64,000 bases of DNA, taken from NCBI RefSeq assembly GCF_041080625.1, contig NZ_CP163518.1, forward strand, positions 3,038,001-3,102,000. The letters are read 5' to 3'. Made by a program: the position numbers and the translations under genes. The notes under the pieces were generated by a model. That model worked only from the letters and a program-made list of their open reading frames with translations, was not told the origin of the DNA and searched no databases. How positions within the stretch are numbered: the stretch's first letter is position 1; each line of letters starts with the position of its first letter. Shown here in pieces: positions 1 through 13,365 of the stretch. This stretch comes from Streptomyces sp. CG1. GTDB taxonomy: Bacteria > Actinomycetota > Actinomycetes > Streptomycetales > Streptomycetaceae.

Positions 1-967
1 CGCCGCCCGTCGCCACGGGGGTGGTCTCGGCCTCCTCGGCACCGGGGTCGACGGCGAAGAGGCGCTCGCGCAGGGACGGGTTGCGGATCTCCAGGGTGTC
101 CAGGACCATCGCGACGGCCTTGCGGTCGTACGGGGCCCGCTCCAGGTCGGAGACCGCCTTGGACAGCTCGACCTGGCGCTCCAGCTCGGTGAGGACGCGG
201 TTGAGCTTGACCGACTCCAGGTGGTCGCGGAGGTTCTGCCCGGCCTTGCCCTTGACCTCCTCGACGCGCTCGACCAGCTCCGCGAAGGAGCCGAACTGGT
301 TGATCCATTTCGCGGCGGTCTTCTCGCCGACGCCGGGGATGCCGGGGAGGTTGTCGGACGGGTCGCCGCGCAGGGCCGCGAAGTCGGGGTACTGCGCCGG
401 CGTCAAGCCGTACTTCTCGAGAACCTTCTCCGGGGTGAACCGGGTCAGCTCCGAGACGCCCTTCGTCGGGTACAGCACGGTGATGTTCTCGGTGACCAGC
501 TGGAAGGAGTCGCGGTCGCCGGTGACGATCAGCACCTCGAAGCCGACGGCCTCCGCCTGCGTGGCGAGGGTGGCGATGATGTCGTCCGCCTCGAAGCCCT
601 CGACGGCGAAGCGCGGGGCGTGCATCGCGTCGAGCAGCTCGCCGATCAGCTCGACCTGGCCCTTGAACTCGTCCGGCGTCTTGGAGCGGTTCGCCTTGTA
701 CTCGGTGAAGCGCTCGGAGCGCCATGTCTTGCGCGAGACGTCGAAGGCCACGGCGAAGTGCGTGGGCTCCTCGTCACGCAGGGTGTTGGCCAGCATCGAC
801 GCGAAGCCGTAGATCGCGTTCGTCGGCTGGCCGGTCGCGGTCGTGAAGTTCTCCGCGGGCAGCGCGAAGAACGCGCGGTAGGCCAGCGAGTGCCCGTCCA
901 TGAGCATCAGCCGGGGACGGCTACCGCCGGAGGTCTTGTCGGTCTTCTTCGATGCTGTCTCTGCCAC
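1..967 (-). CDS. polA: DNA polymerase I, N-terminal part (partial)
   Basis: The visible part is the 5'-3' exonuclease (FEN-like) domain of DNA polymerase I, which removes RNA primers and nicks DNA during replication and repair. The start is GTG at 967, giving VAETASKKTDK, with LMLMDGHSLAYRAFFAL shortly after. Metal-binding acidic motifs are present: FEADDIIATLA, IVTGDRDSFQLV, and LRGDPSDNLPGIPGVGEKTA, which also holds the helix-hairpin-helix. The gene runs off the left edge after about 322 codons, so the 3'-5' exonuclease-like and polymerase domains are not visible. It is divergent from the oxidoreductase gene at 1226. Identity is secure; the start rests on the family N-terminus. Confidence 0.95.
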   Translation of the reverse strand, partial: MAETASKKTDKTSGGSRPRLMLMDGHSLAYRAFFALPAENFTTATGQPTNAIYGFASMLANTLRDEEPTHFAVAFDVSRKTWRSERFTEYKANRSKTPDEFKGQVELIGELLDAMHAPRFAVEGFEADDIIATLATQAEAVGFEVLIVTGDRDSFQLVTENITVLYPTKGVSELTRFTPEKVLEKYGLTPAQYPDFAALRGDPSDNLPGIPGVGEKTAAKWINQFGSFAELVERVEEVKGKAGQNLRDHLESVKLNRVLTELERQVELSKAVSDLERAPYDRKAVAMVLDTLEIRNPSLRERLFAVDPGAEEAETTPVATGG

Positions 968-1095
968 GCCCCCGATCCTGCCACGCCGCACTGACAGTCC
1001 GGGTCGCGTCCCGCTCGTGGGTGTGAGCGCGGACACAGCGACGGGGGGTCGAGAGATGGCTGAGGACGGTTCGAGGCCTTGCCCAACGCCCCGGC

Positions 1096-1155
1096 GGGAG
1101 AACGGAGGGAGCGAGGGGGAGAGAGGGGGAGAGAGGCGAGAGGGGGCGGGCGACG
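1096..1155 (+). repeat. purine tract with 10-bp tandem repeat in divergent promoter region
   Basis: The plus strand between polA and the molybdopterin oxidoreductase is almost entirely purine for about 55 bases and contains GAGGGGGAGA twice in tandem (1113-1122 and 1123-1132). Such G-rich mirror-like tracts can form triplex or quadruplex structures, but no function is shown here. The rest of 968-1225 has no recognisable gene or clear -35/-10 pair. Confidence 0.5.
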
Positions 1156-1225
1156 GCGTCGTTGTCGGTGGCCCATGGGAGGATCGTTCGCGTACTTCTC
1201 ACACGCAGTCGAAGGAGAGCGTGCG

Positions 1226-3538
<2,313 letters not shown>

Positions 3539-3586
3539 GCGTTTGCTCAGCCAGCAGACAGGTGGACGAAGGACGGAGCCGGGCCC

Positions 3587-4063
3587 ATGGGTGAGCAGCA
3601 GCGAGTGAAGTTCCCGCAGGAGATCATCGACGAGTACGCGGCGCTCGGTGTCGACCTGCCCGCCCTGTTCTCGGCCGGACACCTCGGCACCCGGATGGGG
3701 GTGCAGATCCTGGAGGCCTCGCCGGAGAAGGTCGTCGGGACCATGCCGGTGGAGGGCAATACCCAGCCGTACGGCCTGCTGCACGGCGGCGCCTCCGCGG
3801 TGCTGGCGGAGACCCTGGGCTCGGTCGGCTCCATGCTGCACGGCGGCAGCTCGAAGATCGCGGTCGGTGTGGACCTGAACTGCACGCACCACCGCGGGGT
3901 CCGTTCGGGCCTGGTGACCGGTGTGGCCACGCCGGTGCACCGGGGCCGGTCGACGGCGACGTACGAGATCGTGATCAGCGACGAGGAGGGCCGCCGGGTG
4001 TGCAGCGCCCGGCTGACCTGCCTGCTGCGGGACGCCCGCCCGGGCGACGCGGCGCAGGCGTAG
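3587..4063 (+). CDS. PaaI-type hotdog-fold thioesterase
   Basis: A 158-residue single hotdog-domain protein of the PaaI/YbgC-like acyl-CoA thioesterase group. The signature PYGLLHGGASAVLAETLGS (about 61-79) carries the conserved His66-Gly-Gly and the acidic catalytic residue Glu75. The C-terminal strand STATYEIVISDEEGRRVCSARLTCLL is typical. It probably hydrolyses aromatic or medium acyl-CoA esters, but substrate cannot be told from sequence. It starts 48 bp after the oxidoreductase and may be co-transcribed; a short inverted repeat (TGAGC/GCTCA, 3536-3549) overlaps the upstream stop codon. Confidence 0.85.
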   Translation: MGEQQRVKFPQEIIDEYAALGVDLPALFSAGHLGTRMGVQILEASPEKVVGTMPVEGNTQPYGLLHGGASAVLAETLGSVGSMLHGGSSKIAVGVDLNCTHHRGVRSGLVTGVATPVHRGRSTATYEIVISDEEGRRVCSARLTCLLRDARPGDAAQA

Positions 4064-4807
4064 CCGCTGCCCGCCGGGCCGCTTGCGCCGGGCCGTTGCC
4101 CCGCCCCCTCTCCGGCCGGCAGCGGCGCGGGCGCCTGAAACAGTGTCAAGACACCATGACGGCCGAGGCGTTGGGCCGACCCACGGGCGGCCCGGCGCGC
4201 GACGCTACTGAGCGTGGAGTGGGCGCCACCGGCCACCGCACCCCGGGCCACCCGGCCGCACCGGGGGATTTCGCTGGTGACGGACCCGCGAACCCCCTTC
4301 CGGACAAAGGGGGGTTCGGACCGCAAGATCATGAAAACCCCACACGTGACGCACTGCGGAATTGCGTCGAGGAATGCCGGACCTCCTTCCCTGAATGTAA
4401 CTCTGCGTAATACGCGCGCAATACGGATTCACAGCCGCAGCTCGGTTCGCGTCATCCACGGCACGCCTCTGAGGTCCGGAAAGCCCCTTGCGACAACGGC
4501 GCCGCGTCATGACCAAAACCCTTGAGACACCTGAATTGATCAAGGTGAGTCCTGCGGGTTCTCATATTCCGGACGGGGCGAATCGGCCTTAATTCCGACC
4601 TTCCCCCCAGGGCGTACCGCTCTGCATTACGTCGTGTCATAACAAGAGAGTCACAGCCTTGGTCAGACTCTCCTCCACGTTCCCCACACACGCTTAGAGT
4701 CACCGCCAGTCACCGCGCCGGATTGCCTCTTCGGCTTGAAAGTTCGGGCAGGCGCGCGGCTCGACCGCTTCCATGGGGATGCGGTCGTCCTGGGGAAAGG
4801 ACTGATC
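4064..4807. other. 744-bp non-coding region before liv operon
   Basis: No convincing gene is seen. Base composition drops relative to the flanking genes from about 4320 to 4700, as expected of a promoter region. It contains a small palindrome GTGTCAAGACAC (4143-4154), a hairpin at 4290-4317, and a TAGAGT hexamer near 4693 that could be a -10 element for livK but lacks a good -35. It presumably holds the promoter and leader of the branched-chain amino acid transporter. Confidence 0.6.
4290..4317 (+). terminator. hairpin downstream of thioesterase gene
   Basis: GAACCCCCTT pairs with AAGGGGGGTTC across a short loop, with one unpaired G. It lies about 230 bp past the thioesterase stop and has no U-run, so it is a weak terminator candidate or a structural element in the liv leader region. 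Confidence 0.35.
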
Positions 4808-6034
4808 GTGCGTCAACGTTCGCTCATCGCCATCACCGCCGCGCTGGCCGCGGGAGCACTCACCCTCACCGCCTGCGGCTCGCGCGACAGCGGCGGCAAG
4901 GGCTCGGACTCCAAGGGCGGCACCACCGTCGTCATCGGCGTCGACGCCCCCCTCACGGGCGACCTGTCCGCGATCGGCCTCGGCATCAAGAACTCGGTCG
5001 ACCTCGCCGTCAAGCAGGCCAACAAGCAGAAGGTCGTCGACGGTGTGACCTTCAAGATGGAGGCCCTGGACGACCAGGCGCAGCCCTCCTCCGGCCAGCA
5101 GAACGCCTCCAAGCTCGTCAGCGAGTCCGATGTCCTGGGTGTGGTCGGCCCGCTGAACTCCTCGGTCGCCGAGTCCATGCAGAAGGTCTTCGACGACGCC
5201 AAACTGGTCGAGGTCTCCCCCGCCAACACCAACCCGGCCCTGACCCAGGGCACGAACTGGCAGACCAAGAAGGCCCGCACGTACAAGTCGTACTTCCGCA
5301 CCGCGACCACGGACGCCATCCAGGGCCCGTTCGCCGCGCAGTACGTGTACAACCAGGCCAAGAAGAAGAAGGTCTTCGTCATCGACGACAAGAAGACCTA
5401 CGGCGCCGGCCTCGCCGCCACCTTCACCGACGAGTTCAAGAAGCTCGGCGGCACCGTGGCGGGCACCGAGCACATCAACCCCGACACCAAGGACTACTCG
5501 GCCGTCGCCACCAAGGTGAAGAACTCCGGCGCCGACGTCGTCTACTACGGCGGCGAGTACCCGCAGGCCGGCCCGCTCAGCAAGCAGATCAAGGCCACGG
5601 GCGCCAAGATCCCGGTCGTCGGCGGCGACGCCATCTACGACCCGACGTACATCAAGCTGGCCGGCGCCGCCAGCGACGGCGACCTCGCCACCTCGGTCGG
5701 CGCCCCGCTCGACCAGCTGTCCTCCGCCAAGGACTTCCTCGCCAACTACAAGGCGGGCGGCTACAACGAGGAGTACGGCGCCTACGGCGGCTACGCCTAC
5801 GACTCCGCGTGGGCGATCATCCAGGCGGTCAAGCAGGCCGTGTCCGGCGGGAAGGTCCCCTCGGACGCCCGCTCCAAGATCACGGCGGCCATGCAGAACG
5901 TCTCCTTCGACGGCGTGACCGGCAAGGTCTCCTTCGACGAATTCGGCGACACCACGAACAAGCAGCTCACCGTCTACTCCGTGACGGGCGGCGCCTGGAA
6001 GACCGTGACGTCCGGTACCTACAACGGCGGCTGA
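4808..6034 (+). CDS. livK: branched-chain amino acid ABC transporter, substrate-binding lipoprotein
   Basis: A 408-residue periplasmic-binding-type protein (Leu/Ile/Val-binding, type I fold) anchored outside the membrane as a lipoprotein. The N-terminus VRQRSLIAITAALAAGALTLTACGS is a Sec signal with a lipobox and lipidated Cys23, followed by a Ser/Gly/Lys linker. The core begins TTVVIGVDAPLTGDLSAIG, the classic start of this family, and ends with the KVSFDEFGDTTNKQLTVYSV domain. The GTG at 4808 is preceded by AAAGGAC; an ATG in frame at 4736 would destroy the signal peptide. It is the first gene of livKHMGF and is separated from livH by 124 bp with a strong hairpin. Confidence 0.93.
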   Translation: MRQRSLIAITAALAAGALTLTACGSRDSGGKGSDSKGGTTVVIGVDAPLTGDLSAIGLGIKNSVDLAVKQANKQKVVDGVTFKMEALDDQAQPSSGQQNASKLVSESDVLGVVGPLNSSVAESMQKVFDDAKLVEVSPANTNPALTQGTNWQTKKARTYKSYFRTATTDAIQGPFAAQYVYNQAKKKKVFVIDDKKTYGAGLAATFTDEFKKLGGTVAGTEHINPDTKDYSAVATKVKNSGADVVYYGGEYPQAGPLSKQIKATGAKIPVVGGDAIYDPTYIKLAGAASDGDLATSVGAPLDQLSSAKDFLANYKAGGYNEEYGAYGGYAYDSAWAIIQAVKQAVSGGKVPSDARSKITAAMQNVSFDGVTGKVSFDEFGDTTNKQLTVYSVTGGAWKTVTSGTYNGG

Positions 6035-6064
6035 CCCACTCCGCACCCGTATCACCCATGAGCC

Positions 6065-6096
6065 GCGCGGGGCGCTGTTCCACTGGCGCCCCGCGC
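6065..6096 (+). terminator. intercistronic hairpin between livK and livH
   Basis: A perfect 11-bp stem (GCGCGGGGCGC with its complement) closes a 10-nt loop in the gap between the binding-protein gene and the membrane-component genes. Hairpins here usually protect the upstream mRNA or partly terminate, so that the binding protein is made in excess over the permease. There is no U-run, which suits attenuation or mRNA stabilisation. Confidence 0.6.
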
Positions 6097-6158
6097 GCTC
6101 ACGCATCCGGACATCCGGCACACCCCGTCGAACATCCGAAAGTCTCGGAGGACTTGCG

Positions 6159-7091
6159 GTGAACGAACTGCCGCAGCAGCTGGTCAACGGCCTGCTACTG
6201 GGATCCATGTACGGGCTGGTCGCCATTGGCTACACGATGGTCTACGGCATCGTCCAGCTCATCAACTTCGCCCACGGCGAGATCTTCATGACCGGCGCGT
6301 TCGGCGCGCTCACGGTCTATGCCTACGTCCTGCCCGACGGCACCTCCATGTGGGTCGCCCTGCCCCTGATGCTCATCGGCGGCATCATCGTCGCGGTCCT
6401 CGTCGCCGTCGGAGCGGAACGGTTCGCCTACCGGCCCCTGCGGGGCGCCCCGCGGCTGGCCCCTCTCATCACCGCGATCGGCCTCTCGCTCGCCCTGCAG
6501 CAGGCGGTGTGGGCCTGGTACCCCGACGCCAAGTCGGCCCGTACCTTCCCGCAGATCAACGGCGGCCCCTTCCACATCGGCAACGTCACCATCCAGACCG
6601 GTGACATCTTCCTGGTGGTCGCGGCCCCCATCAGCATGGCGTTCCTCGCCTACTTCGTCATGAAGACCCGTACCGGGCGCGGCATGCAGGCCACCGCGCA
6701 GGATCCGGACACCGCGAAGCTCATGGGCGTCAACACCGACCGCATCATCGTGATCGCGTTCGCCCTGGGCGCCGCGTTCGCCGCCGTGGGCGGTGTCGCC
6801 GACGGCCTGAAGTACGGTCAGATCGACTTCCGCATGGGGTTCATCCTCGGTCTGAAGGCCTTCACCGCGGCCGTCCTCGGCGGCATCGGCAACATCTACG
6901 GCGCCATGATCGGCGGCCTCGCCCTCGGCGTCGCCGAGACCCTGGCCACCGCCTACATCGCCGACCTCCCCGGCATGGAGAAGTTCGGCAGCCAGTCCTG
7001 GGCCGACGTCTGGGCCTTCGTACTCCTCATCCTCGTTCTGCTGTTCAGGCCGCAGGGCCTGCTCGGCGAGCGCGTCGCGGACAGGGCGTGA
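6159..7091 (+). CDS. livH: branched-chain amino acid ABC transporter permease LivH
   Basis: A 310-residue integral membrane permease of the LivH family. It opens MNELPQQLVNGLLLGSMYGLVAIGYTMVYGIVQLINFAHGEIFM, the highly conserved first helices, and has about eight hydrophobic segments. The coupling-loop region DTAKLMGVNTDRIIVIAFALGAAFAAVGGV is present. The start is GTG at 6159 behind GGAGGAC. It overlaps livM by 4 bp (GTGA). With LivM it should form the translocation pore for Leu/Ile/Val. Confidence 0.93.
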   Translation: MNELPQQLVNGLLLGSMYGLVAIGYTMVYGIVQLINFAHGEIFMTGAFGALTVYAYVLPDGTSMWVALPLMLIGGIIVAVLVAVGAERFAYRPLRGAPRLAPLITAIGLSLALQQAVWAWYPDAKSARTFPQINGGPFHIGNVTIQTGDIFLVVAAPISMAFLAYFVMKTRTGRGMQATAQDPDTAKLMGVNTDRIIVIAFALGAAFAAVGGVADGLKYGQIDFRMGFILGLKAFTAAVLGGIGNIYGAMIGGLALGVAETLATAYIADLPGMEKFGSQSWADVWAFVLLILVLLFRPQGLLGERVADRA

Positions 7092-8923
7092 CACCGATGA
7101 CCACACAGACCACGGCATCCGAGACCCCGAGCGCCCCCGCCGCCGGCACCCCGGCCGGCCTCATCGGCCTCCCGCCCGCACTCGGCCGGGCCCTGGCCGT
7201 CGCCGGCGCCGTCCTCACCATCGTCTCCACGTTCCTGTCCTGGACCTGGACGCAGGACTTCCCCGGCGACCTCACCGTCTACGGCTACCCGGGCGGCCTG
7301 CAGGTCCTGGTGCTGATCGGCGCCGCCCTGACCACGCTTCTCGCCCTCGCGTCGTACGACGTCAAGGGTCTGAAGTGGCTGACTCCGGCCGGTGCGGACC
7401 CCGCGCTGAAGCTCGCGGCGCTCGCCACGTTCGCCACCGCCTGGTTCACGGTCATCGCGATCAGCGTCGAACTCGGCGGCGTCGTCAACCTGGAGCCCGG
7501 CGGCTACTTCGTCGCCGTCACCAGCCTGGCCACGCTCGTCGGTGCCCTCGCGCTGCCGTTCCAGCGGCCCGAGCCCGACCCCGTCGACCCCGAGGACAGC
7601 GGCTGGGAGCAGTTCCGGCACCGGGCCGGGCACGCCTGGGAGACCGTCAAGGCCGCCTTCGCCGCCGACCGGCCGCGCCCGGTGGGCAAGCTCCCCGCCT
7701 ACGCCGAGATCCTGATCATCGTCGCGGTCCTCGCTCTCGCGCTGACCGTCTTCACCTACGGCGTCGGCACCGAGTACGACGAACTCTTCGTCGGTTTCCT
7801 GATCACCGCCGTGTTCTGCTTCACCGCGCTGAACAAGGCCGGTCTCATCGTCCACGCCTCGCAGATCACCAGCAGGCACCAGAACATCACGGTCTGCGGC
7901 GCGTTCGTCACGGCGGCGCTGTTCCCGTTCACCCAGACCGACGACCAGTACGCCACCCTCGGCGTCTACATCCTCATCTTCGCCACCGTGGCCCTCGGCC
8001 TGAACATCGTCGTCGGCCTCGCCGGTCTGCTGGACCTCGGATATGTCGCCTTCCTCGGTGTCGGCGCCTATGCGGCGGCCCTGGTCTCCGGCTCGCCCAG
8101 CTCGCCGTTCCCCATGCACTTCCCGTTCTGGGCCGCCGCACTGGTCGGCGCCGCCGCCTCGCTGGTCTTCGGCGTCCTCATCGGCGCCCCGACGCTGCGG
8201 CTGCGCGGCGACTACCTCGCCATCGTCACGCTCGGCTTCGGTGAGATCTTCCGGATCACGGCCAACAACCTCGACGGCACCTCCGGCCCGGACATCACCA
8301 ACGGCTCCAACGGCATCTCCTCGATCCCGAACCTGAAGATCCTCGGCGTCGACCTGGGCGCCCAGCACGACGTCGCCGGCTTCACCATCGGCCGGTTCGC
8401 CAACTACTTCTTCCTGATGCTGGTCATCACCGCGGTCGTCGTCCTCGTCTTCCGGCGCAGCGGTGACTCCCGCATCGGGCGGGCCTGGGTCGCCATCCGC
8501 GAGGACGAGACCGCCGCGCTCGCGATGGGCATCAACGGCTTCCGGGTCAAGCTGATCGCGTTCGCCGTCGGCGCCTGCCTCGCCGGGCTCGCCGGCACCG
8601 TACAGGCCCATGTGACCTACACGGTCACACCCGAGCAGTACTACTTCGCCGGTCCCGTCCCGCCCAACTCGGCGTTCCTGCTGGCCGCGGTCGTCCTCGG
8701 CGGCATGGGCACCATCGGCGGCCCGCTGATCGGCGCCTCGCTGCTCTTCCTCATCCCGAACAAGCTCCAGTTCCTCGGCAACTACCAGCTGTTCGCCTTC
8801 GGCGTCGCGCTCATCCTGCTGATGCGCTTCAGGCCCGAGGGCCTCGTCCCCAACCGGCGCCGCCAGCTCGAGTTCCACGAAGAGGCCGAGGCGCCCGCAG
8901 TACTCGGCAAGACAGGGGCCTGA
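7088..8923 (+). CDS. livM: branched-chain amino acid ABC transporter permease LivM (long form)
   Basis: A 611-residue permease. The C-terminal half (about 290-600) is the standard LivM domain: NIVVGLAGLLDLGYVAFLGVGAYAAAL, then APTLRLRGDYLAIVTLGFGEIFRI, then GMGTIGGPLIGASLLFLIPN. The N-terminal ~260 residues add extra membrane segments (for example LAVAGAVLTIVSTFLSWTW) beyond the usual ~320-residue protein; long LivM proteins are common in actinobacteria. The GTG start at 7088 overlaps the livH stop. LivG follows after 6 bp. Confidence 0.92.
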   Translation: MTPMTTQTTASETPSAPAAGTPAGLIGLPPALGRALAVAGAVLTIVSTFLSWTWTQDFPGDLTVYGYPGGLQVLVLIGAALTTLLALASYDVKGLKWLTPAGADPALKLAALATFATAWFTVIAISVELGGVVNLEPGGYFVAVTSLATLVGALALPFQRPEPDPVDPEDSGWEQFRHRAGHAWETVKAAFAADRPRPVGKLPAYAEILIIVAVLALALTVFTYGVGTEYDELFVGFLITAVFCFTALNKAGLIVHASQITSRHQNITVCGAFVTAALFPFTQTDDQYATLGVYILIFATVALGLNIVVGLAGLLDLGYVAFLGVGAYAAALVSGSPSSPFPMHFPFWAAALVGAAASLVFGVLIGAPTLRLRGDYLAIVTLGFGEIFRITANNLDGTSGPDITNGSNGISSIPNLKILGVDLGAQHDVAGFTIGRFANYFFLMLVITAVVVLVFRRSGDSRIGRAWVAIREDETAALAMGINGFRVKLIAFAVGACLAGLAGTVQAHVTYTVTPEQYYFAGPVPPNSAFLLAAVVLGGMGTIGGPLIGASLLFLIPNKLQFLGNYQLFAFGVALILLMRFRPEGLVPNRRRQLEFHEEAEAPAVLGKTGA

Positions 8924-8929
8924 TCCGAG

Positions 8930-9966
<1,037 letters not shown>

Positions 9967-9970
<4 letters not shown>

Positions 9971-10683
9971 CCGCACTGCTCGAAGTCGAGGACCTCCGGG
10001 TCGCCTACGGCAAGATCGAGGCCGTCAAGGGCATCTCCTTCAAGGTCGAGGCGGGCGAGGTCGTCACCCTCATCGGCACCAACGGCGCCGGCAAGACCAC
10101 GACCCTGCGCACGCTGTCGGGCCTGCTCAAGCCCGTCGGCGGCCAGATCAGGTTCAACGGCAGGTCGCTGAAGAAGGTCCCCGCCCACGAGATCGTCCAG
10201 CTAGGCCTCGCCCACTCCCCCGAGGGCCGGCACATCTTCCCGCGCATGACGATCGAGGACAATCTGCGCCTTGGCGCGTTTCTGCGGAGCGACAAGCCAG
10301 GCATCGAGAAGGACATCCAGCGGGCCTACGACCTCTTCCCGATCCTGGGCGAGCGGCGCAAGCAGGCCGCGGGCACCCTCTCCGGCGGTGAGCAGCAGAT
10401 GCTGGCGATGGGCAGGGCGCTGATGTCCCAGCCGAAGCTGCTGATGCTGGACGAGCCGTCGATGGGTCTGTCGCCGATCATGATGCAGAAGATCATGGCG
10501 ACGATCGCCGAGCTGAAGTCGCAGGGTACGACGATCCTGCTGGTCGAGCAGAACGCCCAGGCGGCGCTGTCGCTCGCGGATCACGGTCATGTCATGGAGG
10601 TCGGCACGATCGTTCTGTCCGGCACGGGCCAGGACCTGCTGCATGACGAGTCCGTGCGGAAGGCATACCTCGGCGAGGACTAG
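9967..10683 (+). CDS. livF: branched-chain amino acid ABC transporter ATPase LivF
   Basis: A 238-residue ABC ATPase, the second nucleotide-binding subunit of the Liv importer. Walker A is GTNGAGKTTT, the signature is LSGGEQQMLAMGRAL, Walker B is LLMLDEPSMGL, and the switch His is replaced as usual by LLVEQNAQ. The length and the ending VRKAYLGE are typical of LivF. It is the last gene of the operon, followed 12 bp later by a strong hairpin. Confidence 0.94.
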
Positions 10684-10694
10684 TCGCTCCGCTG

Positions 10695-10726
10695 GTTCCC
10701 CGCGCCCCTTGGTCGGCGCGGGGAAC
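10695..10726. terminator. bidirectional terminator between livF and the ANTAR regulator
   Basis: GTTCCCCGCGCC and its exact complement form a 12-bp stem with an 8-nt loop, centred between the convergent ends of livF (10683) and the response regulator (10740). It can serve both strands. The arm resembles a GC-rich palindromic motif often seen between Streptomyces genes. Confidence 0.75.
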
Positions 10727-10739
10727 GTCGCCGGAAGAG

Positions 10740-11396
10740 TCAGGCCTTCTTCGTGGCCTTCTTCTCCTCGCTGTCCGCGATGACCGCCTCGGCGACCTGC
10801 TGCATCGACATACGGCGGTCCATCGACGTCTTCTGGATCCAGCGGAAGGCGGCCGGCTCGGTCAGGCCGTACTCGGTCTGCAGAATGGACTTCGCGCGGT
10901 CGACCAGCTTGCGGGTCTCCAGGCGCTGGGTGAGGTCGGCGACCTCCTTCTCCAGCTGCTTCAGCTCGGTGAAGCGGGAGACGGCCATCTCGATGGCCGG
11001 GACGACGTCGCTCTTGCTGAACGGCTTGACCAGGTACGCCATCGCACCGGCGTCCCGGGCGCGCTCGACGAGGTCGCGCTGCGAGAAGGCGGTGAGCATC
11101 AGGACCGGCGCGATGGACTCCTCGGCGATCTTCTCGGCCGCGGAGATGCCGTCCAGCTTGGGCATCTTCACGTCCAGGATGACCAGGTCCGGCTTGTGCT
11201 CGCGGGCCAGCTCGACGGCCTGCTCACCATCTCCGGCCTCGCCGACGACGGAGTACCCCTCCTCCTCCAGCATCTCTTTCAGGTCGAGCCGGATCAGGGC
11301 CTCGTCCTCGGCGATGACGACGCGGGTCGTCAGCGGAGGCACGTGCGACTTGTCCTCGTCGGGCGCGTCTACGGGCTGGGGCGACTCGGCGGTCAC
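10740..11396 (-). CDS. pdtaR: ANTAR-domain response regulator (PdtaR-like)
   Basis: A 218-residue regulator with a CheY-like receiver (about 24-140: phosphoacceptor Asp75 in LVILDVKMPK, switch and Lys in TAFSQRD and YLVKPF), a coiled linker (FTELKQLEKEVADLTQRLETRK) and a C-terminal ANTAR RNA-binding domain (LVDRAKSILQTEYGLTEPAAFRWIQKTSMDRRMSMQQVAEAV). ANTAR proteins bind tandem hairpins in mRNA leaders to prevent termination. The closest named family is mycobacterial PdtaR (Rv1626), which works with the PdtaS kinase; no kinase gene is adjacent here. GTG start at 11396 with GAGGAG upstream. A Lys-rich tail ends the protein. Confidence 0.9.
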   Translation of the reverse strand: MTAESPQPVDAPDEDKSHVPPLTTRVVIAEDEALIRLDLKEMLEEEGYSVVGEAGDGEQAVELAREHKPDLVILDVKMPKLDGISAAEKIAEESIAPVLMLTAFSQRDLVERARDAGAMAYLVKPFSKSDVVPAIEMAVSRFTELKQLEKEVADLTQRLETRKLVDRAKSILQTEYGLTEPAAFRWIQKTSMDRRMSMQQVAEAVIADSEEKKATKKA

Positions 11397-11496
11397 AGGG
11401 GCTCCTCGTTCCGGGCAGGGGTACTGCTGACAAGAGCCTACCTAGCTACGGTATGGTGGACGCGCGGAGGGTCGGGGGAAACCTTGGATTCTGCGA

Positions 11497-11571
11497 GCCC
11501 CGGTAGCCCAATTGGCAGTAGGCAACGGATTCAAAACCCGTACAGTGTCGGTTCGAGTCCGACCCGGGGCA
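11497..11571 (+). tRNA. tRNA-Leu, anticodon CAA, short variable loop
   Basis: The acceptor stem GCCCCGG/CCGGGGC, T arm with loop TTCGAGT, and a 3-bp D stem fold well. The anticodon loop TTCAAAA gives CAA, which reads the Leu codon UUG. The anticodon stem has four pairs with an A-C mismatch next to the loop. The variable region is only five bases, whereas bacterial tRNA-Leu normally has a long class II arm. A is the discriminator and CCA is not encoded. A strong terminator lies 34 bp downstream. Confidence 0.85.
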
Positions 11572-11604
11572 CTTTTCCTTGGATTCCAAGGTCAGCGATA
11601 TGGC

Positions 11605-11630
11605 GGGCCCCTCAGCTGAGGGGCCCTTTT
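11605..11630 (+). terminator. intrinsic terminator after tRNA-Leu
   Basis: A perfect 22-bp palindrome (GGGCCCCTCAG and its complement) is followed directly by TTTT. It lies 34 bp after the tRNA 3' end and 45 bp from the stop of the opposing pyruvate kinase gene, so it may act on both. Confidence 0.85.
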
Positions 11631-11675
11631 CTCATGCCTTCGGCTTACTCGGGCCGTCAGGCCTTCGGGGCTCTT

Positions 11676-13115
<1,440 letters not shown>

Positions 13116-13312
13116 ACGTCGAGCCTAGGCCTTACCCGCGGGTAGAGAATCGGCCGCACATGACCACTCAACAACCTTTGCGTGAAGCGTCATTGACAAG
13201 TGTTGAATTGTGCGGCCACTCGCTCCGATGAGCGAATTCCCCTCCCGCGAGCCCTGACATCCCGGCCATGTTCAGGTCAGATTCTTTTCCGGTTCTCTCC
13301 CCGCTCTCTTCC

Positions 13313-13343
13313 AGGCCGGGCCGGCCTTCGTCCGGCCCGGCCT
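13313..13343 (-). terminator. hairpin after the N-hydroxylase gene
   Basis: AGGCCGGGCCGG and its perfect complement form a 12-bp stem with a 7-nt loop, 23 bp past the stop of the N-hydroxylase gene and about 200 bp upstream of pyk. It has no U-run, as is common in Streptomyces. The remaining 13116-13312 presumably holds the pyk promoter, but no clear -35/-10 pair was seen. Confidence 0.65.
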
Positions 13344-13365
13344 GCTCCTCGCTTTCTCCCTCTCG

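Noticed and set aside
4640..4700. Strong promoter for livK at the TAGAGT hexamer near 4693
   Set aside because: No -35-like hexamer lies 16-19 bp upstream, so I could not support it as a feature.
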